From positions 1 through 64,000 of the forward strand of contig NZ_FNCP01000018.1 in NCBI RefSeq assembly GCF_900100785.1: a stretch of DNA of 64,000 bases, in the 5' to 3' direction. The DNA comes from Desulfosporosinus hippei DSM 8344. GTDB lineage: Bacteria > Bacillota > Desulfitobacteriia > Desulfitobacteriales > Desulfitobacteriaceae. The notes beneath the pieces were generated by a model. It made no database searches. It was not told where the DNA came from and worked only from the letters and a program-made list of their open reading frames with translations. Below, piece by piece: positions 54,957 to 62,571 of the stretch (positions are counted from its first letter, which is position 1; every line of letters starts with the position of its first letter). A program made the translations under genes and the position numbers.

Positions 54957-55476
54957 CTGCACTCCCCCCCGTTTCCCCTAAGGGGGAACGAACGATTCAC
55001 TCTTACCTCAAAAGCATTCTCAAGCCAGAAGAAGACCGCGACCCAAATCCACGACCAAAGTCCGCGATCCAAAATCCCCGTCTCCCCCCAAGCTTCAGAG
55101 GGTCGCGATCACACGTAGCGACGCCTTTGCGTGAGTCGTAGCCAAACTCGGCTTTAATCCGCTTTCATCAAGCAGGGCGGGAAACAGGACGTTTCCCGCC
55201 AGCCATGCTACACCCCCACCCAAGCTGCACTCCCCCCGTTTCCCCGAAGGGGGAACGAACGATTCACTCTTAACTCAAAAGCATTCTCAAGCCAGAAGAA
55301 GACCGCGACCCAAATCCCCGACCAAAGTCCGCGATCCAAAATCCCCGTCTCCCCCCAGGCTTCAGAGGGTCGCGATCACACGCAGCGACGCCTTTGCGTG
55401 AGTCGTAGCCAAACTCGGCTTTAATCCGCTTTCATCAAGCAGGGCGGGAAACAGGACGTTTCCCGCCGGCCATGCG
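54957..55476 (+). repeat. tandem duplication of about 250 bp (period 268)
   Basis: The segment starting CTGCACTCCCCC at 54957 recurs from 55225 with few changes. It includes a GTTTCCCC-TAA-GGGGGAAC hairpin, a TCTCAAGCCAGAAGAAGACC stretch and the left half of a family 1 repeat. Only the second unit has the complete family 1 element. Confidence 0.85.
55098..55208 (+). repeat. truncated family 1 repeat (copy D1)
   Basis: It has the left outer arm GAGGGTCGCGATCACACG, the arm GCCAAACTCGGCTTTAATCCG and the GGGAAAC-AGGAC-GTTTCCC hairpin, then stops at AGCCATGC. The right half is missing, cut at the tandem-duplication junction. Confidence 0.8.
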
Positions 55477-55581
55477 GCACGGACGCCGCTTTGGCCGGGG
55501 ACCCTGCCCGCTTGCATAACGGATTAAAGCCCTAGTTTGGCACGACGAGCGCATGGCCGAGTCAGTGTGACGCGTCCCTCC
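55364..55581 (+). repeat. family 1 structured repeat, copy D2
   Basis: Full unit: outer arms GAGGGTCGCGATCACAC and GTGTGACGCGTCCCTC, core 55408-55541 with GCCAAACTCGGCTTTAATCCG/CGGATTAAAGCCCTAGTTTGGC, and both inner hairpins. The right edge runs into the cimA coding region and supplies its last codons and stop. Confidence 0.9.
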
Positions 55582-57157
55582 CCATCCATATCGTCCAATT
55601 AATCGCATCCAACAAGGCCTGAGCACTGGCCCTCAAAATATTCTTAGACACCCCTATGGTTCCCCAAACATCATTCCCCAAACGAGTATCAATAATAACC
55701 CGCACGATAGCTTCTGTTCCATGAGCTCCGTCTAATACTCTTACCTTATAGTTGACAAGTTCGCTTTCCTCCAAGATCGGGAAAAACTTGGCTAAGGCTT
55801 GACGTAATCCTGTATCTAAAGCATTCACCGGACCGTTGCCCTCTGACGCAATTTGCACGGTTTCCTCTCCGACTTTAACTTTGACGACAGCCACAGAATC
55901 CAGTTCTCCTCGTAAGGGATCACTCCAGACATGATAGTCCAGTACCTCGAACATTGGAGTTGTCAGTTTTCCCAGGCTACGCAGAAGGAGTAAATCCAGG
56001 CTGCCTTCTGCAGCCTCAAATTGGAATCCGCTATGCTCTAATTCTTTGATCTCATTCATGGCAATCTCAACCCGAGGATCATCTTTGCGCATGTCAGACT
56101 CGAACCGGCATAACCGTTCCAGGATATTAGCTTTCCCCGCTTGGTCTGAAATTAATATACGACGTTCGTTGCCGACATCGGCGGGATCCATGTGTTCAAA
56201 GGTGCGCTGGTTTTTAAGAATTGCATCCACATGCATTCCGGCTTTATGAGCAAAGGCACTTCTTCCCACAAAGGGTTGCTTCTCATCAAAAGGTGCGTTA
56301 GTTAATTCTGCAACATAGCGTGAAAAGGGAGTGATCTTGAGCAGAGCAGCATCTGAAACCACCTCATATTTTCCCGTGAGCTGGAGCAAGGGAATTAAAG
56401 TGCTTAAATTGGCATTCCCGCAGCGCTCTCCAAATCCATTCCAGGTTCCCTGAATTTGGGTGACTCCGGATTCCACAGCAATCAGCGAGTTAGCAACAGC
56501 AAGGCCCCGATCATTATGGACATGAATCCCCAGTTCCTGGGGGGAGAGTTCCTGCTTGACTGCGCTTACCCCCGCCGCAATTTCTTCCGGAAGGCTGCCT
56601 CCATTAGTGTCACATAAAACAATAGTCTTGGCCCCGCCTTCCAGGGCAGCAGCAATACACTTCAAAGCATACTCAGGGTTTTCCTTAAATCCGTCAAAAA
56701 AGTGTTCCGCGTCAAAGAAGACTTCTCTTCCTTGTTGCAGCAAAAAGGCTACTGACTCGCGAATGATGCGAAGGTTCTCTTCCAGGGTTGTCCTCAAGAC
56801 ATCTCGCACATGTAAATCCCAGGACTTGCCGAAGATTGCGATGGTTTTGGCTCCCGAGGCCAGCAACTTCAGCAAAATATCGCTCTTATCCGGGGGCTCC
56901 GAAACCTTACATGTACTGCCAAAGGCGACGATATTGACCAGCGGGGATTGGAGCTTGGTGCACTGTTGAAAGAATTCTTCGTCCCGAGGGTTTGCCCCGG
57001 GCCAACCGGCTTCCACATATAAATTCCCCATATCCTCAATTCGATTCACATAACTCAGCTTATCTTGAGTCGAGAAATGGATACCTTCCCCCTGTGCCCC
57101 ATCTCTCAAAGTTGTATCATAAATAGTGATCTTTTTCTTTCCTTGGTCTCGATTCAT
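55562..57157 (-). CDS. cimA: (R)-citramalate synthase
   Basis: The 531-residue enzyme condenses acetyl-CoA and pyruvate to citramalate, the first step of the threonine-independent isoleucine route. It has ITIYDTTLRDGAQGEGIHFS at the start of the HMGL-like TIM barrel, ELGIHVHNDRGLAVANSL with the metal-binding histidines, GFGERCGNANLSTLIPLL and FVGRSAFAHKAGMHVDAI. A LeuA-type allosteric domain follows. I choose the ATG at 57155-57157 (AGAGGAGGAG upstream), discarding a 47-residue extension from the leader. The final residues (GRDASH) are encoded by the edge of a family 1 repeat. A ykkC-class riboswitch precedes it. Confidence 0.93.
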   Translation of the reverse strand: MNRDQGKKKITIYDTTLRDGAQGEGIHFSTQDKLSYVNRIEDMGNLYVEAGWPGANPRDEEFFQQCTKLQSPLVNIVAFGSTCKVSEPPDKSDILLKLLASGAKTIAIFGKSWDLHVRDVLRTTLEENLRIIRESVAFLLQQGREVFFDAEHFFDGFKENPEYALKCIAAALEGGAKTIVLCDTNGGSLPEEIAAGVSAVKQELSPQELGIHVHNDRGLAVANSLIAVESGVTQIQGTWNGFGERCGNANLSTLIPLLQLTGKYEVVSDAALLKITPFSRYVAELTNAPFDEKQPFVGRSAFAHKAGMHVDAILKNQRTFEHMDPADVGNERRILISDQAGKANILERLCRFESDMRKDDPRVEIAMNEIKELEHSGFQFEAAEGSLDLLLLRSLGKLTTPMFEVLDYHVWSDPLRGELDSVAVVKVKVGEETVQIASEGNGPVNALDTGLRQALAKFFPILEESELVNYKVRVLDGAHGTEAIVRVIIDTRLGNDVWGTIGVSKNILRASAQALLDAINWTIWMGRDASH

Positions 57158-57274
57158 TGTTCTCCTCCTCTTATTTTTCCAGCCCAACCTATTAACAAAG
57201 TGTTGCCTTAACTTAGTCAATATGGTTGTTACACCGAAGCTGCATAATAATGTGCTCGCTAAAATAGCTTGGTA

Positions 57275-57332
57275 GAAAATAATACTCAAAAGCCCCATAA
57301 CGAGTTCCTAAGAACTTGCCACGGGGCTTTTT
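57275..57332 (-). terminator. attenuator hairpin in the cimA leader
   Basis: Minus strand AAAAAAGCCCC pairs with GGGGCTTTT, followed by GAGTATTATTTT. Its 5' arm overlaps the 3' end of the ykkC aptamer, so aptamer folding and terminator folding compete. Ligand binding is expected to switch cimA on. Confidence 0.75.
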
Positions 57333-57412
57333 TCCCACACGGTGTAGCTGGTTTTCCAACCTGTATCGCTCGGTCCAGTCCCCTGCGGCGGAACCCTAGA
57401 TACACTTCTTAT
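57318..57412 (-). promoter_or_regulatory. ykkC-class riboswitch aptamer, probably the ppGpp subtype
   Basis: The transcript has the ykkC hallmarks in order: CTAGGGTTCCG, GACTGGACCGAGCGATAC and ACACCGTGTGGGAAAAAAGCCCC. GTATC at the 5' side pairs with GATAC to form P1. Subtype 2a ykkC RNAs bind ppGpp and control branched-chain amino acid genes in Firmicutes, including Desulfitobacterium. The gene downstream (cimA) fits that subtype better than guanidine or PRPP sensing. Class call is from conserved sequence. Ligand is inferred. Confidence 0.82.
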
Positions 57413-57418
57413 TGTACT

Positions 57419-57448
57419 ATTATACGACAGATGGGCTTTGTGATACAA
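57419..57448 (-). promoter_or_regulatory. promoter of the cimA leader
   Basis: Minus strand TTGTAT (57443-57448) and TATAAT (57419-57424) have 18-bp spacing. Transcription would begin near 57412, at the 5' edge of the riboswitch. It lies immediately after the rex stop codon. Confidence 0.7.
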
Positions 57449-57460
57449 CAGTATCTCGAA

Positions 57461-58096
57461 TTAATAGCACCTTTGCCCACAAACATTGAAGGTTAGTACT
57501 TCAAGGTTTACAGCTAAGTCAACATTCCGAAGCTCAATCTCCGGAGGAACATTCAAGACAACAGGAGCAAAGTTCAAAATGGCTGATACTCCGGCCTTAA
57601 TTAATTTATCAACAGTTTCCTGAGCAACTGATGCAGGCACGGCAACAATTCCGATCTGAGTACTATTTTGTTTTACAACAGTTTCTAATTGTTCAATAGG
57701 AAGTACTTCTATGTTTTCGATTTTAGTTCCGATTTTTTTAGGATCTGCGTCGAAAATACTTGTGATGACAAAGCCACGATCTCTGAACCCTTTATATGTA
57801 CTCAACGCCAAGCCTAAGTTTCCGACCCCTACTAAGGTTACGCTCCAATCGACACCTAATCCAAGAATTCTCATAATATGTTGGCGAAGATCTTTGACAT
57901 TATAACCAACGCCTCTGGTACCAAACTCACCAAAGTAGGCTAAGTCTTTCCGTACTTGAGCAGGACTAACGCCGACTCCATCAGCAATTTCCCCTGAGGA
58001 AGTGGTTATAATTCCTTTGCGATCGACATCCGTGAGGTGACGCGAGTAAACAGAAAGTCGAATAATTGTTGCTTCTGGAATTTTTAGCGTTTTCAA
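57461..58096 (-). CDS. rex: redox-sensing transcriptional repressor Rex
   Basis: The 211-residue protein has an N-terminal winged helix (IPEATIIRLSVYSRHL, SSGEIADGVGVSPAQVRKDLAYFGEFGTRGVGY) and a Rossmann NAD(H)-binding domain (VTLVGVGNLGLALSTY). It senses the NADH/NAD ratio and represses fermentation and respiration genes. The start is TTG with GGGGGAA upstream. A promoter is visible about 50 bp before the start. Confidence 0.94.
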   Translation of the reverse strand: MKTLKIPEATIIRLSVYSRHLTDVDRKGIITTSSGEIADGVGVSPAQVRKDLAYFGEFGTRGVGYNVKDLRQHIMRILGLGVDWSVTLVGVGNLGLALSTYKGFRDRGFVITSIFDADPKKIGTKIENIEVLPIEQLETVVKQNSTQIGIVAVPASVAQETVDKLIKAGVSAILNFAPVVLNVPPEIELRNVDLAVNLEVLTFNVCGQRCY

Positions 58097-58141
58097 TAAT
58101 TTCCCCCATTTCTTTGCTGGATTTTGCCTTAAGGTATGTTA

Positions 58142-58169
58142 ATTATAGCACTATCCAAAAAAAACGCAA
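58142..58169 (-). promoter_or_regulatory. rex promoter
   Basis: Minus strand TTGCGT (58164-58169) and TATAAT (58142-58147) with 16-bp spacing lie about 45 bp before the rex start. No full Rex operator was found here. Confidence 0.5.
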
Positions 58170-58226
58170 TTTTAATCTTAGGTCTTTTTTCCCATAAAGA
58201 TAAATAAATGGATGTCTCTCCACCTA

Positions 58227-58922
58227 TTATTTACCAGAAAACTTATAAATAACCCTCTGAGACTCAAAAAATAATGATAAACCTAGAGCTTTTTGCTCTT
58301 CAGGGGTATTTTTGACACGTAATTGACCATAAAGCTGGTGAAGACGATCCAGATCTGTCAGTGGGTGTTCCCCGGCTTGAGCTGCCCAGAGCTGTTCTTC
58401 CTTTGCTAACACCTCTTGATTGAACCCGGTTTCTAAAATAGTATTGACATTCTTTAAAAGTTCTGCCGTCAGCTGACCCCCGTTTCCGGCCACCCGAAAG
58501 GATCGCTCGGGGAGAGCGATTTGTTTAGGAATCGACGAAAAACCTTTTTCTTCTAAAGCTTGCCTTAACCCCTTTAGCTCATCAGCCGTACGTCCCAAAC
58601 CGATAGCAACCATCCAGGGATTGGCACTTATGACTTCTGCTTTAAAGCCCATGACGATAAGCTGATCTCTGAGGAGTTGAGCATTGTGTTCATTTTGAAA
58701 CAGCCCTAACTGACAGGTCCAAAATCCCGCTTTAGGCAGAACTAAAACTGTGTCCGGGTTGTTTTTATCTAAAGACTGGGCTTGTCTCTGGGCAGTAGAT
58801 TCATGACTGGATTGACTCAGAAGTTCCAAATAGATCTTTCCGATTCCCCAGGTTAACAACGCTAAAGCCATAATTCCTAAAATCAAGACTACAAGTACTT
58901 TAAATTGATCGATAATTTTCAT
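58227..58922 (-). CDS. SPOR-domain membrane protein
   Basis: The 231-residue protein has one N-terminal membrane helix (VLVVLILGIMALALLTWGIG) and a SPOR-like domain at about 65-130 (FWTCQLGLFQNEHNAQLLRDQL, GFKAEVI, WMVAIGLGRTADE). A C-terminal helical region has no known motif. SPOR domains bind denuded glycan strands at division or sporulation septa. The gene stands between rex and the phosphate transporter pair. Confidence 0.75.
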   Translation of the reverse strand: MKIIDQFKVLVVLILGIMALALLTWGIGKIYLELLSQSSHESTAQRQAQSLDKNNPDTVLVLPKAGFWTCQLGLFQNEHNAQLLRDQLIVMGFKAEVISANPWMVAIGLGRTADELKGLRQALEEKGFSSIPKQIALPERSFRVAGNGGQLTAELLKNVNTILETGFNQEVLAKEEQLWAAQAGEHPLTDLDRLHQLYGQLRVKNTPEEQKALGLSLFFESQRVIYKFSGK

Positions 58923-59102
58923 TTACCATTCCCCCTCCGTGCTGCCTAGGACAACTTCTCTACCGGAAGATATGTTGCAGCAGGTGGAAATAGACCTTAG
59001 AATGGCATAGAAAAGATCTTGGCACGAGGGCTAAGATCTTTTCCAATTGATTATAATTATGTGAGAATAATTGAATAATCCATAATAAGAGCTTCGGAAA
59101 TA

Positions 59103-60110
59103 CTAGAGGAGTTTAGAAAGTATCGTGTAAAGAAGAGCTGCCAAGAGTGATGTGGTCGGAATAGTTACCAGCCAGGCCACAAGCATTTGTTGAGCTACGC
59201 CCCAGCGTACGGCTGAAACTCGCTTGGCACTTCCAACTCCCATGATTGATCCTGAAACCACATGAGTAGTGGAGACCGGGAGATGCAGACCTGGGAAAGC
59301 CGTTGCTGTCCAGATAACAAGCGAGGAAGTCAAATCTGCTGCGAAACCATTAATCGGCTCCAGCTTAAATATTTTTCCTCCCATGGTGCGGATGATTTTC
59401 CATCCACCCGCAGCAGTTCCGGCGGCCATAGCCAAAGCACAAGCAAATTTTACCCACAGCGGAGGAGCCAAGACTTCTTGGGATTGCAGTCCTGCCGCAA
59501 TAAGAGCCATGGTGATAATCCCCATGGATTTCTGAGCATCATTGGAACCGTGGTTAAAGGCCAGCAAACCTGCAGAGAGAATCTGCATTTTTTTAAACCC
59601 ATGATTTAATTTAGAGGGTGAGAAATTACCAAAAATATAGGAGAGCAATTTCATGATCAGAAAGCCGAGTCCCATTCCAATGATCGGAGAACAAACTAAC
59701 GCCGCAAGTATCTTGCCGATACCGTGCCACTGTAAAACACTAAACCCTACTTTGGCTACAGCAGCACCCGCCATCCCCCCAATCAAGGCATGAGATGAGC
59801 TGCTGGGAATTCCGAAATACCAAGTCAGAAGGTTCCAGGCAATTGCACTAAGCAAAGCTGCAATCACAACTTCTTGGGTTACAAACTTGGGAGACACAAT
59901 GTCTTTGGCAATAGTCTGGGCAACTCCCGTACTATAGAGGGCGCCGACAAGATTAAGAATTGCGGCGAGCATTACAGCTCGTTTTGGAGACAATGCTCTG
60001 GTTGAAACACTGGTAGCAATGGCATTGGCAGTATCATGAAAACCGTTAATGTAGTCGAAAGCTAAGGCCAGAAACACTACGATAACTAACATAACTCCAA
60101 GACTAGTCAT
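59103..60110 (-). CDS. PiT-family inorganic phosphate transporter
   Basis: The 335-residue membrane protein has the two inverted PiT signatures DYINGFHDTANAIATSVSTRAL near 24 and FNHGSNDAQKSMGI near 190, plus GIPSSSSHALIGG and LPVSTTHVVSGSIMG. It is a proton- or cation-coupled low-affinity phosphate carrier. Its ATG overlaps the end of the DUF47 gene by 8 bp, so the two are co-translated. Confidence 0.92.
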   Translation of the reverse strand: MTSLGVMLVIVVFLALAFDYINGFHDTANAIATSVSTRALSPKRAVMLAAILNLVGALYSTGVAQTIAKDIVSPKFVTQEVVIAALLSAIAWNLLTWYFGIPSSSSHALIGGMAGAAVAKVGFSVLQWHGIGKILAALVCSPIIGMGLGFLIMKLLSYIFGNFSPSKLNHGFKKMQILSAGLLAFNHGSNDAQKSMGIITMALIAAGLQSQEVLAPPLWVKFACALAMAAGTAAGGWKIIRTMGGKIFKLEPINGFAADLTSSLVIWTATAFPGLHLPVSTTHVVSGSIMGVGSAKRVSAVRWGVAQQMLVAWLVTIPTTSLLAALLYTILSKLL

Positions 60111-60729
60111 ATTTCAAGACCACACTTTTGAGAAGATCGGCAATAGATTCACAGTGATCCAGAGTAGATTCAATATGTTCCAAGATTTCTTTCCATTTAA
60201 TAATCTCAATGGGGTCTTTTTCATACTCGAATAATCTAGCTACCTCTTCACGATAAAGTTTGTCCCCGGCACTTTCCAAGTGGTAAATTTCTTCAGCTGC
60301 AGCCAGGATATTGGACTTTTTGGAATGTAAATTTCCTAAAAAGGAAAAGGCTTGTTGAATCTGTTCGGCAGCCAGCTCAACTAAGTGAACAAGTTCTTGA
60401 GCACCCAGTGACGGTTTGCCTGTGCGATAGAGGAGCATGCGTTCAACGGTACCTTCAGCAAAATCCACAATATCATCCAGGACTTGGGCCAGTTCATAGA
60501 TGTCTTCACGATCTAAGGGTGTGATAAATGTACAGTTGAGACGCTCTAAAATTTGGGTCGTAATGTTGTCTGCTTCGTTTTCGAAGCGATGCATTTGAGC
60601 AGCATCTTCTGAGGAAACACACTCTTGCTGCATAATCCCATAAAGTCTCTTAAGAGATTTAGTAATGATTTCTGTACTTTGGGAAAAGAGTTCAAAGAAC
60701 TTATCTTCTTTTGGTGACAACTTAAACAT
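60103..60729 (-). CDS. DUF47/PhoU-like phosphate transport regulator
   Basis: The 208-residue helical protein matches the DUF47 family that pairs with PiT transporters. Typical segments are MFKLSPKEDKFFELFSQS, HRFENEADNITTQILERLNCTFITPLDREDIYELAQVLDDIVDFAEG and WKEILEHIESTLDHCESIADLL. It is the first gene of the phosphate pair and probably gates or regulates the transporter. Confidence 0.9.
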   Translation of the reverse strand: MFKLSPKEDKFFELFSQSTEIITKSLKRLYGIMQQECVSSEDAAQMHRFENEADNITTQILERLNCTFITPLDREDIYELAQVLDDIVDFAEGTVERMLLYRTGKPSLGAQELVHLVELAAEQIQQAFSFLGNLHSKKSNILAAAEEIYHLESAGDKLYREEVARLFEYEKDPIEIIKWKEILEHIESTLDHCESIADLLKSVVLKYD

Positions 60730-60852
60730 AATTAACCCCCAGCGTAAGAATTGTCAAAACACAGGAAACCTAAGCAACCTCAAAGTTCGAATCCATTACT
60801 GTTCAACCTAACCAAGTGCTTGTCTGCATACAGTATTCATATCCCACGGAGT

Positions 60853-60894
60853 ATTATATCAAATAAAAAAATCTTTGTGTTAAGTTTATGTTAA
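60853..60894 (-). promoter_or_regulatory. phosphate-operon promoter with two TTAACA (PhoP-box-like) repeats
   Basis: On the minus strand TTAACA occurs at 60889-60894 and 60878-60883, an 11-bp period, and a TATAAT -10 lies at 60853-60858. There is no good -35 box. Direct TTAACA repeats in place of a -35 are typical of PhoP-activated promoters of Gram-positive bacteria, fitting the PiT gene downstream. Confidence 0.55.
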
Positions 60895-61005
60895 ATTTTT
60901 AACATTGTTTTAATAATTGTATTAATATACCTCAACAAACAAGAAAATTCGTCCTTGGTATAGTGTCATTAAATAGCACAATAATTGCTTCTGATGAGTC
61001 ATTTC

Positions 61006-62331
61006 CTAAATCTGTTTTAAATGATCAATTAATGCTTGGCGGGCATCAGCCAACATGTAAATTGAACCGGTTACACAAAGCATGTCCTTTTCTTCCAGAC
61101 GCCCTAAGGCAAAAACCACTGCCTCCTTAGGGTCTTCAATGCAGGTTACCGGTCTGCCGAATTGTTCCGCTAAACTCCCTAAGGCCTTCCAGTCTCCTGC
61201 CCGAGGAGAGTTGGGCCGGGTGACAATAATTTCATCCGCCATGGGAACCAGCATTTTAACAACTTTTTCCCGCTCCTTGTCCGCCAGCATCCCCAAACAA
61301 AGGATAAGACGATTGCGAGCATAAATGGGGAGGGCTTGAGCTAAAGCTCGGGCTCCATCCACATTATGGGCTCCATCCAGGAGGACTTTAGGAGTTAAGG
61401 ACAAGAGCTCTAAGCGTCCGATCCATTCTACTTCGCGTAAACCGGCATAAACCGCTTCCCTGGGAATATTCACCAGATATTCGCTCTGCAACACTTCGCA
61501 AACCGTCACAGCTGTCGCTGCATTACGGAGTTGATGGGAGCCCATGAGCCTTAAGCGTAACTTGGAATAAATGGAATGTAAGCCAATGAGGTCGAATTCC
61601 TGCTCTAACTCGCCGCTCCATTTGCTTTCCCAGCGAACATCTTCCCCTACTAACCAGATAGGCACCCCCATGGCCTTAGCTTGATCCCGCAAAACTTGAA
61701 GCACAGCCGGGTCTTCAGAGGCTGTAACCACAACAGAGTTAGGCTTGATAATCCCAGCTTTGACCTTGGCAATTGCTACCACATCCGAACCTAAATAATC
61801 CATATGGTCCATGCCTACATTGGTAATAACGGAGACCAGAGGGCTAACCACATTGGTAGAATCGATTGCCCCTCCCAAGCCCACTTCTATCATGGCATAA
61901 TCTACATTTTTCTCAGCGAAATAGAGAAGCGCTAAAGCTGTACTCACTTCAAATTCTGTGGGATGCTCAAAGCCTTCGGCAACCATGTCTTCTAAATGGG
62001 GACGCACACGACTGATCATCTGAATAACATCTTCTTTGGAAATCATCAGGCCGTTAATTACCATACGCTCCCGATAATTATGCATATGGGGGGAAGTGAA
62101 AACTCCAACTTTATACCCTGCTTCCCGCAAAATCCGGGCAATCATCACGGTGGTCGAACCTTTGCCGTTGGTGCCGCCTATATGGACTACCCGCAAAGTG
62201 CTTTCCGGATTTCCGATTCGTCTCAGCAGTTCTTGGATTCTTCCCAGCCCAAAATTAATACCGAAGGTCGTTAGGTTAGCCAGATACTGTAAGTTCTCTT
62301 GATATTCCCGGTCAAGATTGTTTTCAGACAT
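61006..62331 (-). CDS. folC: bifunctional folylpolyglutamate/dihydrofolate synthase
   Basis: The Mur-ligase-type enzyme adds glutamate to folates. It has the P-loop VVHIGGTNGKGSTTVMIARIL, the TFEVSTALALLYFAEKNVDYAMIEVGLGGAIDSTNVV region and LLDGAHNVDGARAL. I choose the ATG at 62329-62331 with GGAGGGGAG upstream, giving 441 residues. A longer reading adds 23 residues without a good site. It lies downstream of valS, a common arrangement. Confidence 0.92.
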   Translation of the reverse strand: MSENNLDREYQENLQYLANLTTFGINFGLGRIQELLRRIGNPESTLRVVHIGGTNGKGSTTVMIARILREAGYKVGVFTSPHMHNYRERMVINGLMISKEDVIQMISRVRPHLEDMVAEGFEHPTEFEVSTALALLYFAEKNVDYAMIEVGLGGAIDSTNVVSPLVSVITNVGMDHMDYLGSDVVAIAKVKAGIIKPNSVVVTASEDPAVLQVLRDQAKAMGVPIWLVGEDVRWESKWSGELEQEFDLIGLHSIYSKLRLRLMGSHQLRNAATAVTVCEVLQSEYLVNIPREAVYAGLREVEWIGRLELLSLTPKVLLDGAHNVDGARALAQALPIYARNRLILCLGMLADKEREKVVKMLVPMADEIIVTRPNSPRAGDWKALGSLAEQFGRPVTCIEDPKEAVVFALGRLEEKDMLCVTGSIYMLADARQALIDHLKQI

Positions 62332-62400
62332 TAGCAGCGCTCCCCTCCAAATAGTGACGATTAAACCAGTATGGTTTATACCTTCAGGGTTACCTTCCAA

Positions 62401-62571
62401 TCCTTAAACGAATGCTGAACAGCGAGCCTTCAGATACGAAGGCCTCTGGCGAGGACAGTGAAGGGCGATGATCTCCGATCCGAAAAGCGGAGTGCCGGAC
62501 TCTGCCTCACCTATAATTCAGAAAATAAACCTAACCTAATCTTAACTCAAACCTGAACAGAGGAGTTCTCC
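62401..62571 (-). other. valS-folC gap with hairpins
   Basis: This 171-bp gap contains GAGCCTTC/GAAGGCCTC and CTCCG-ATCCGAAAAG-CGGAG inverted repeats but no T-run typical of a terminator. It does not match repeat family 1 or 2. Nothing else is seen. Confidence 0.3.

Noticed and set aside
55435-55626. Minus-strand open frame in family 1 copy D2
   Set aside because: A similar peptide arises wherever the repeat occurs, so it is a by-product of the repeat sequence.
57158-57298. N-terminal 47-residue extension of citramalate synthase
   Set aside because: It would translate the leader downstream of the riboswitch terminator; a strong ribosome-binding site marks the internal ATG.
62401-62571. Another copy of a structured repeat family between valS and folC
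   Set aside because: Hairpins exist but the arms and loops do not match family 1 or family 2.
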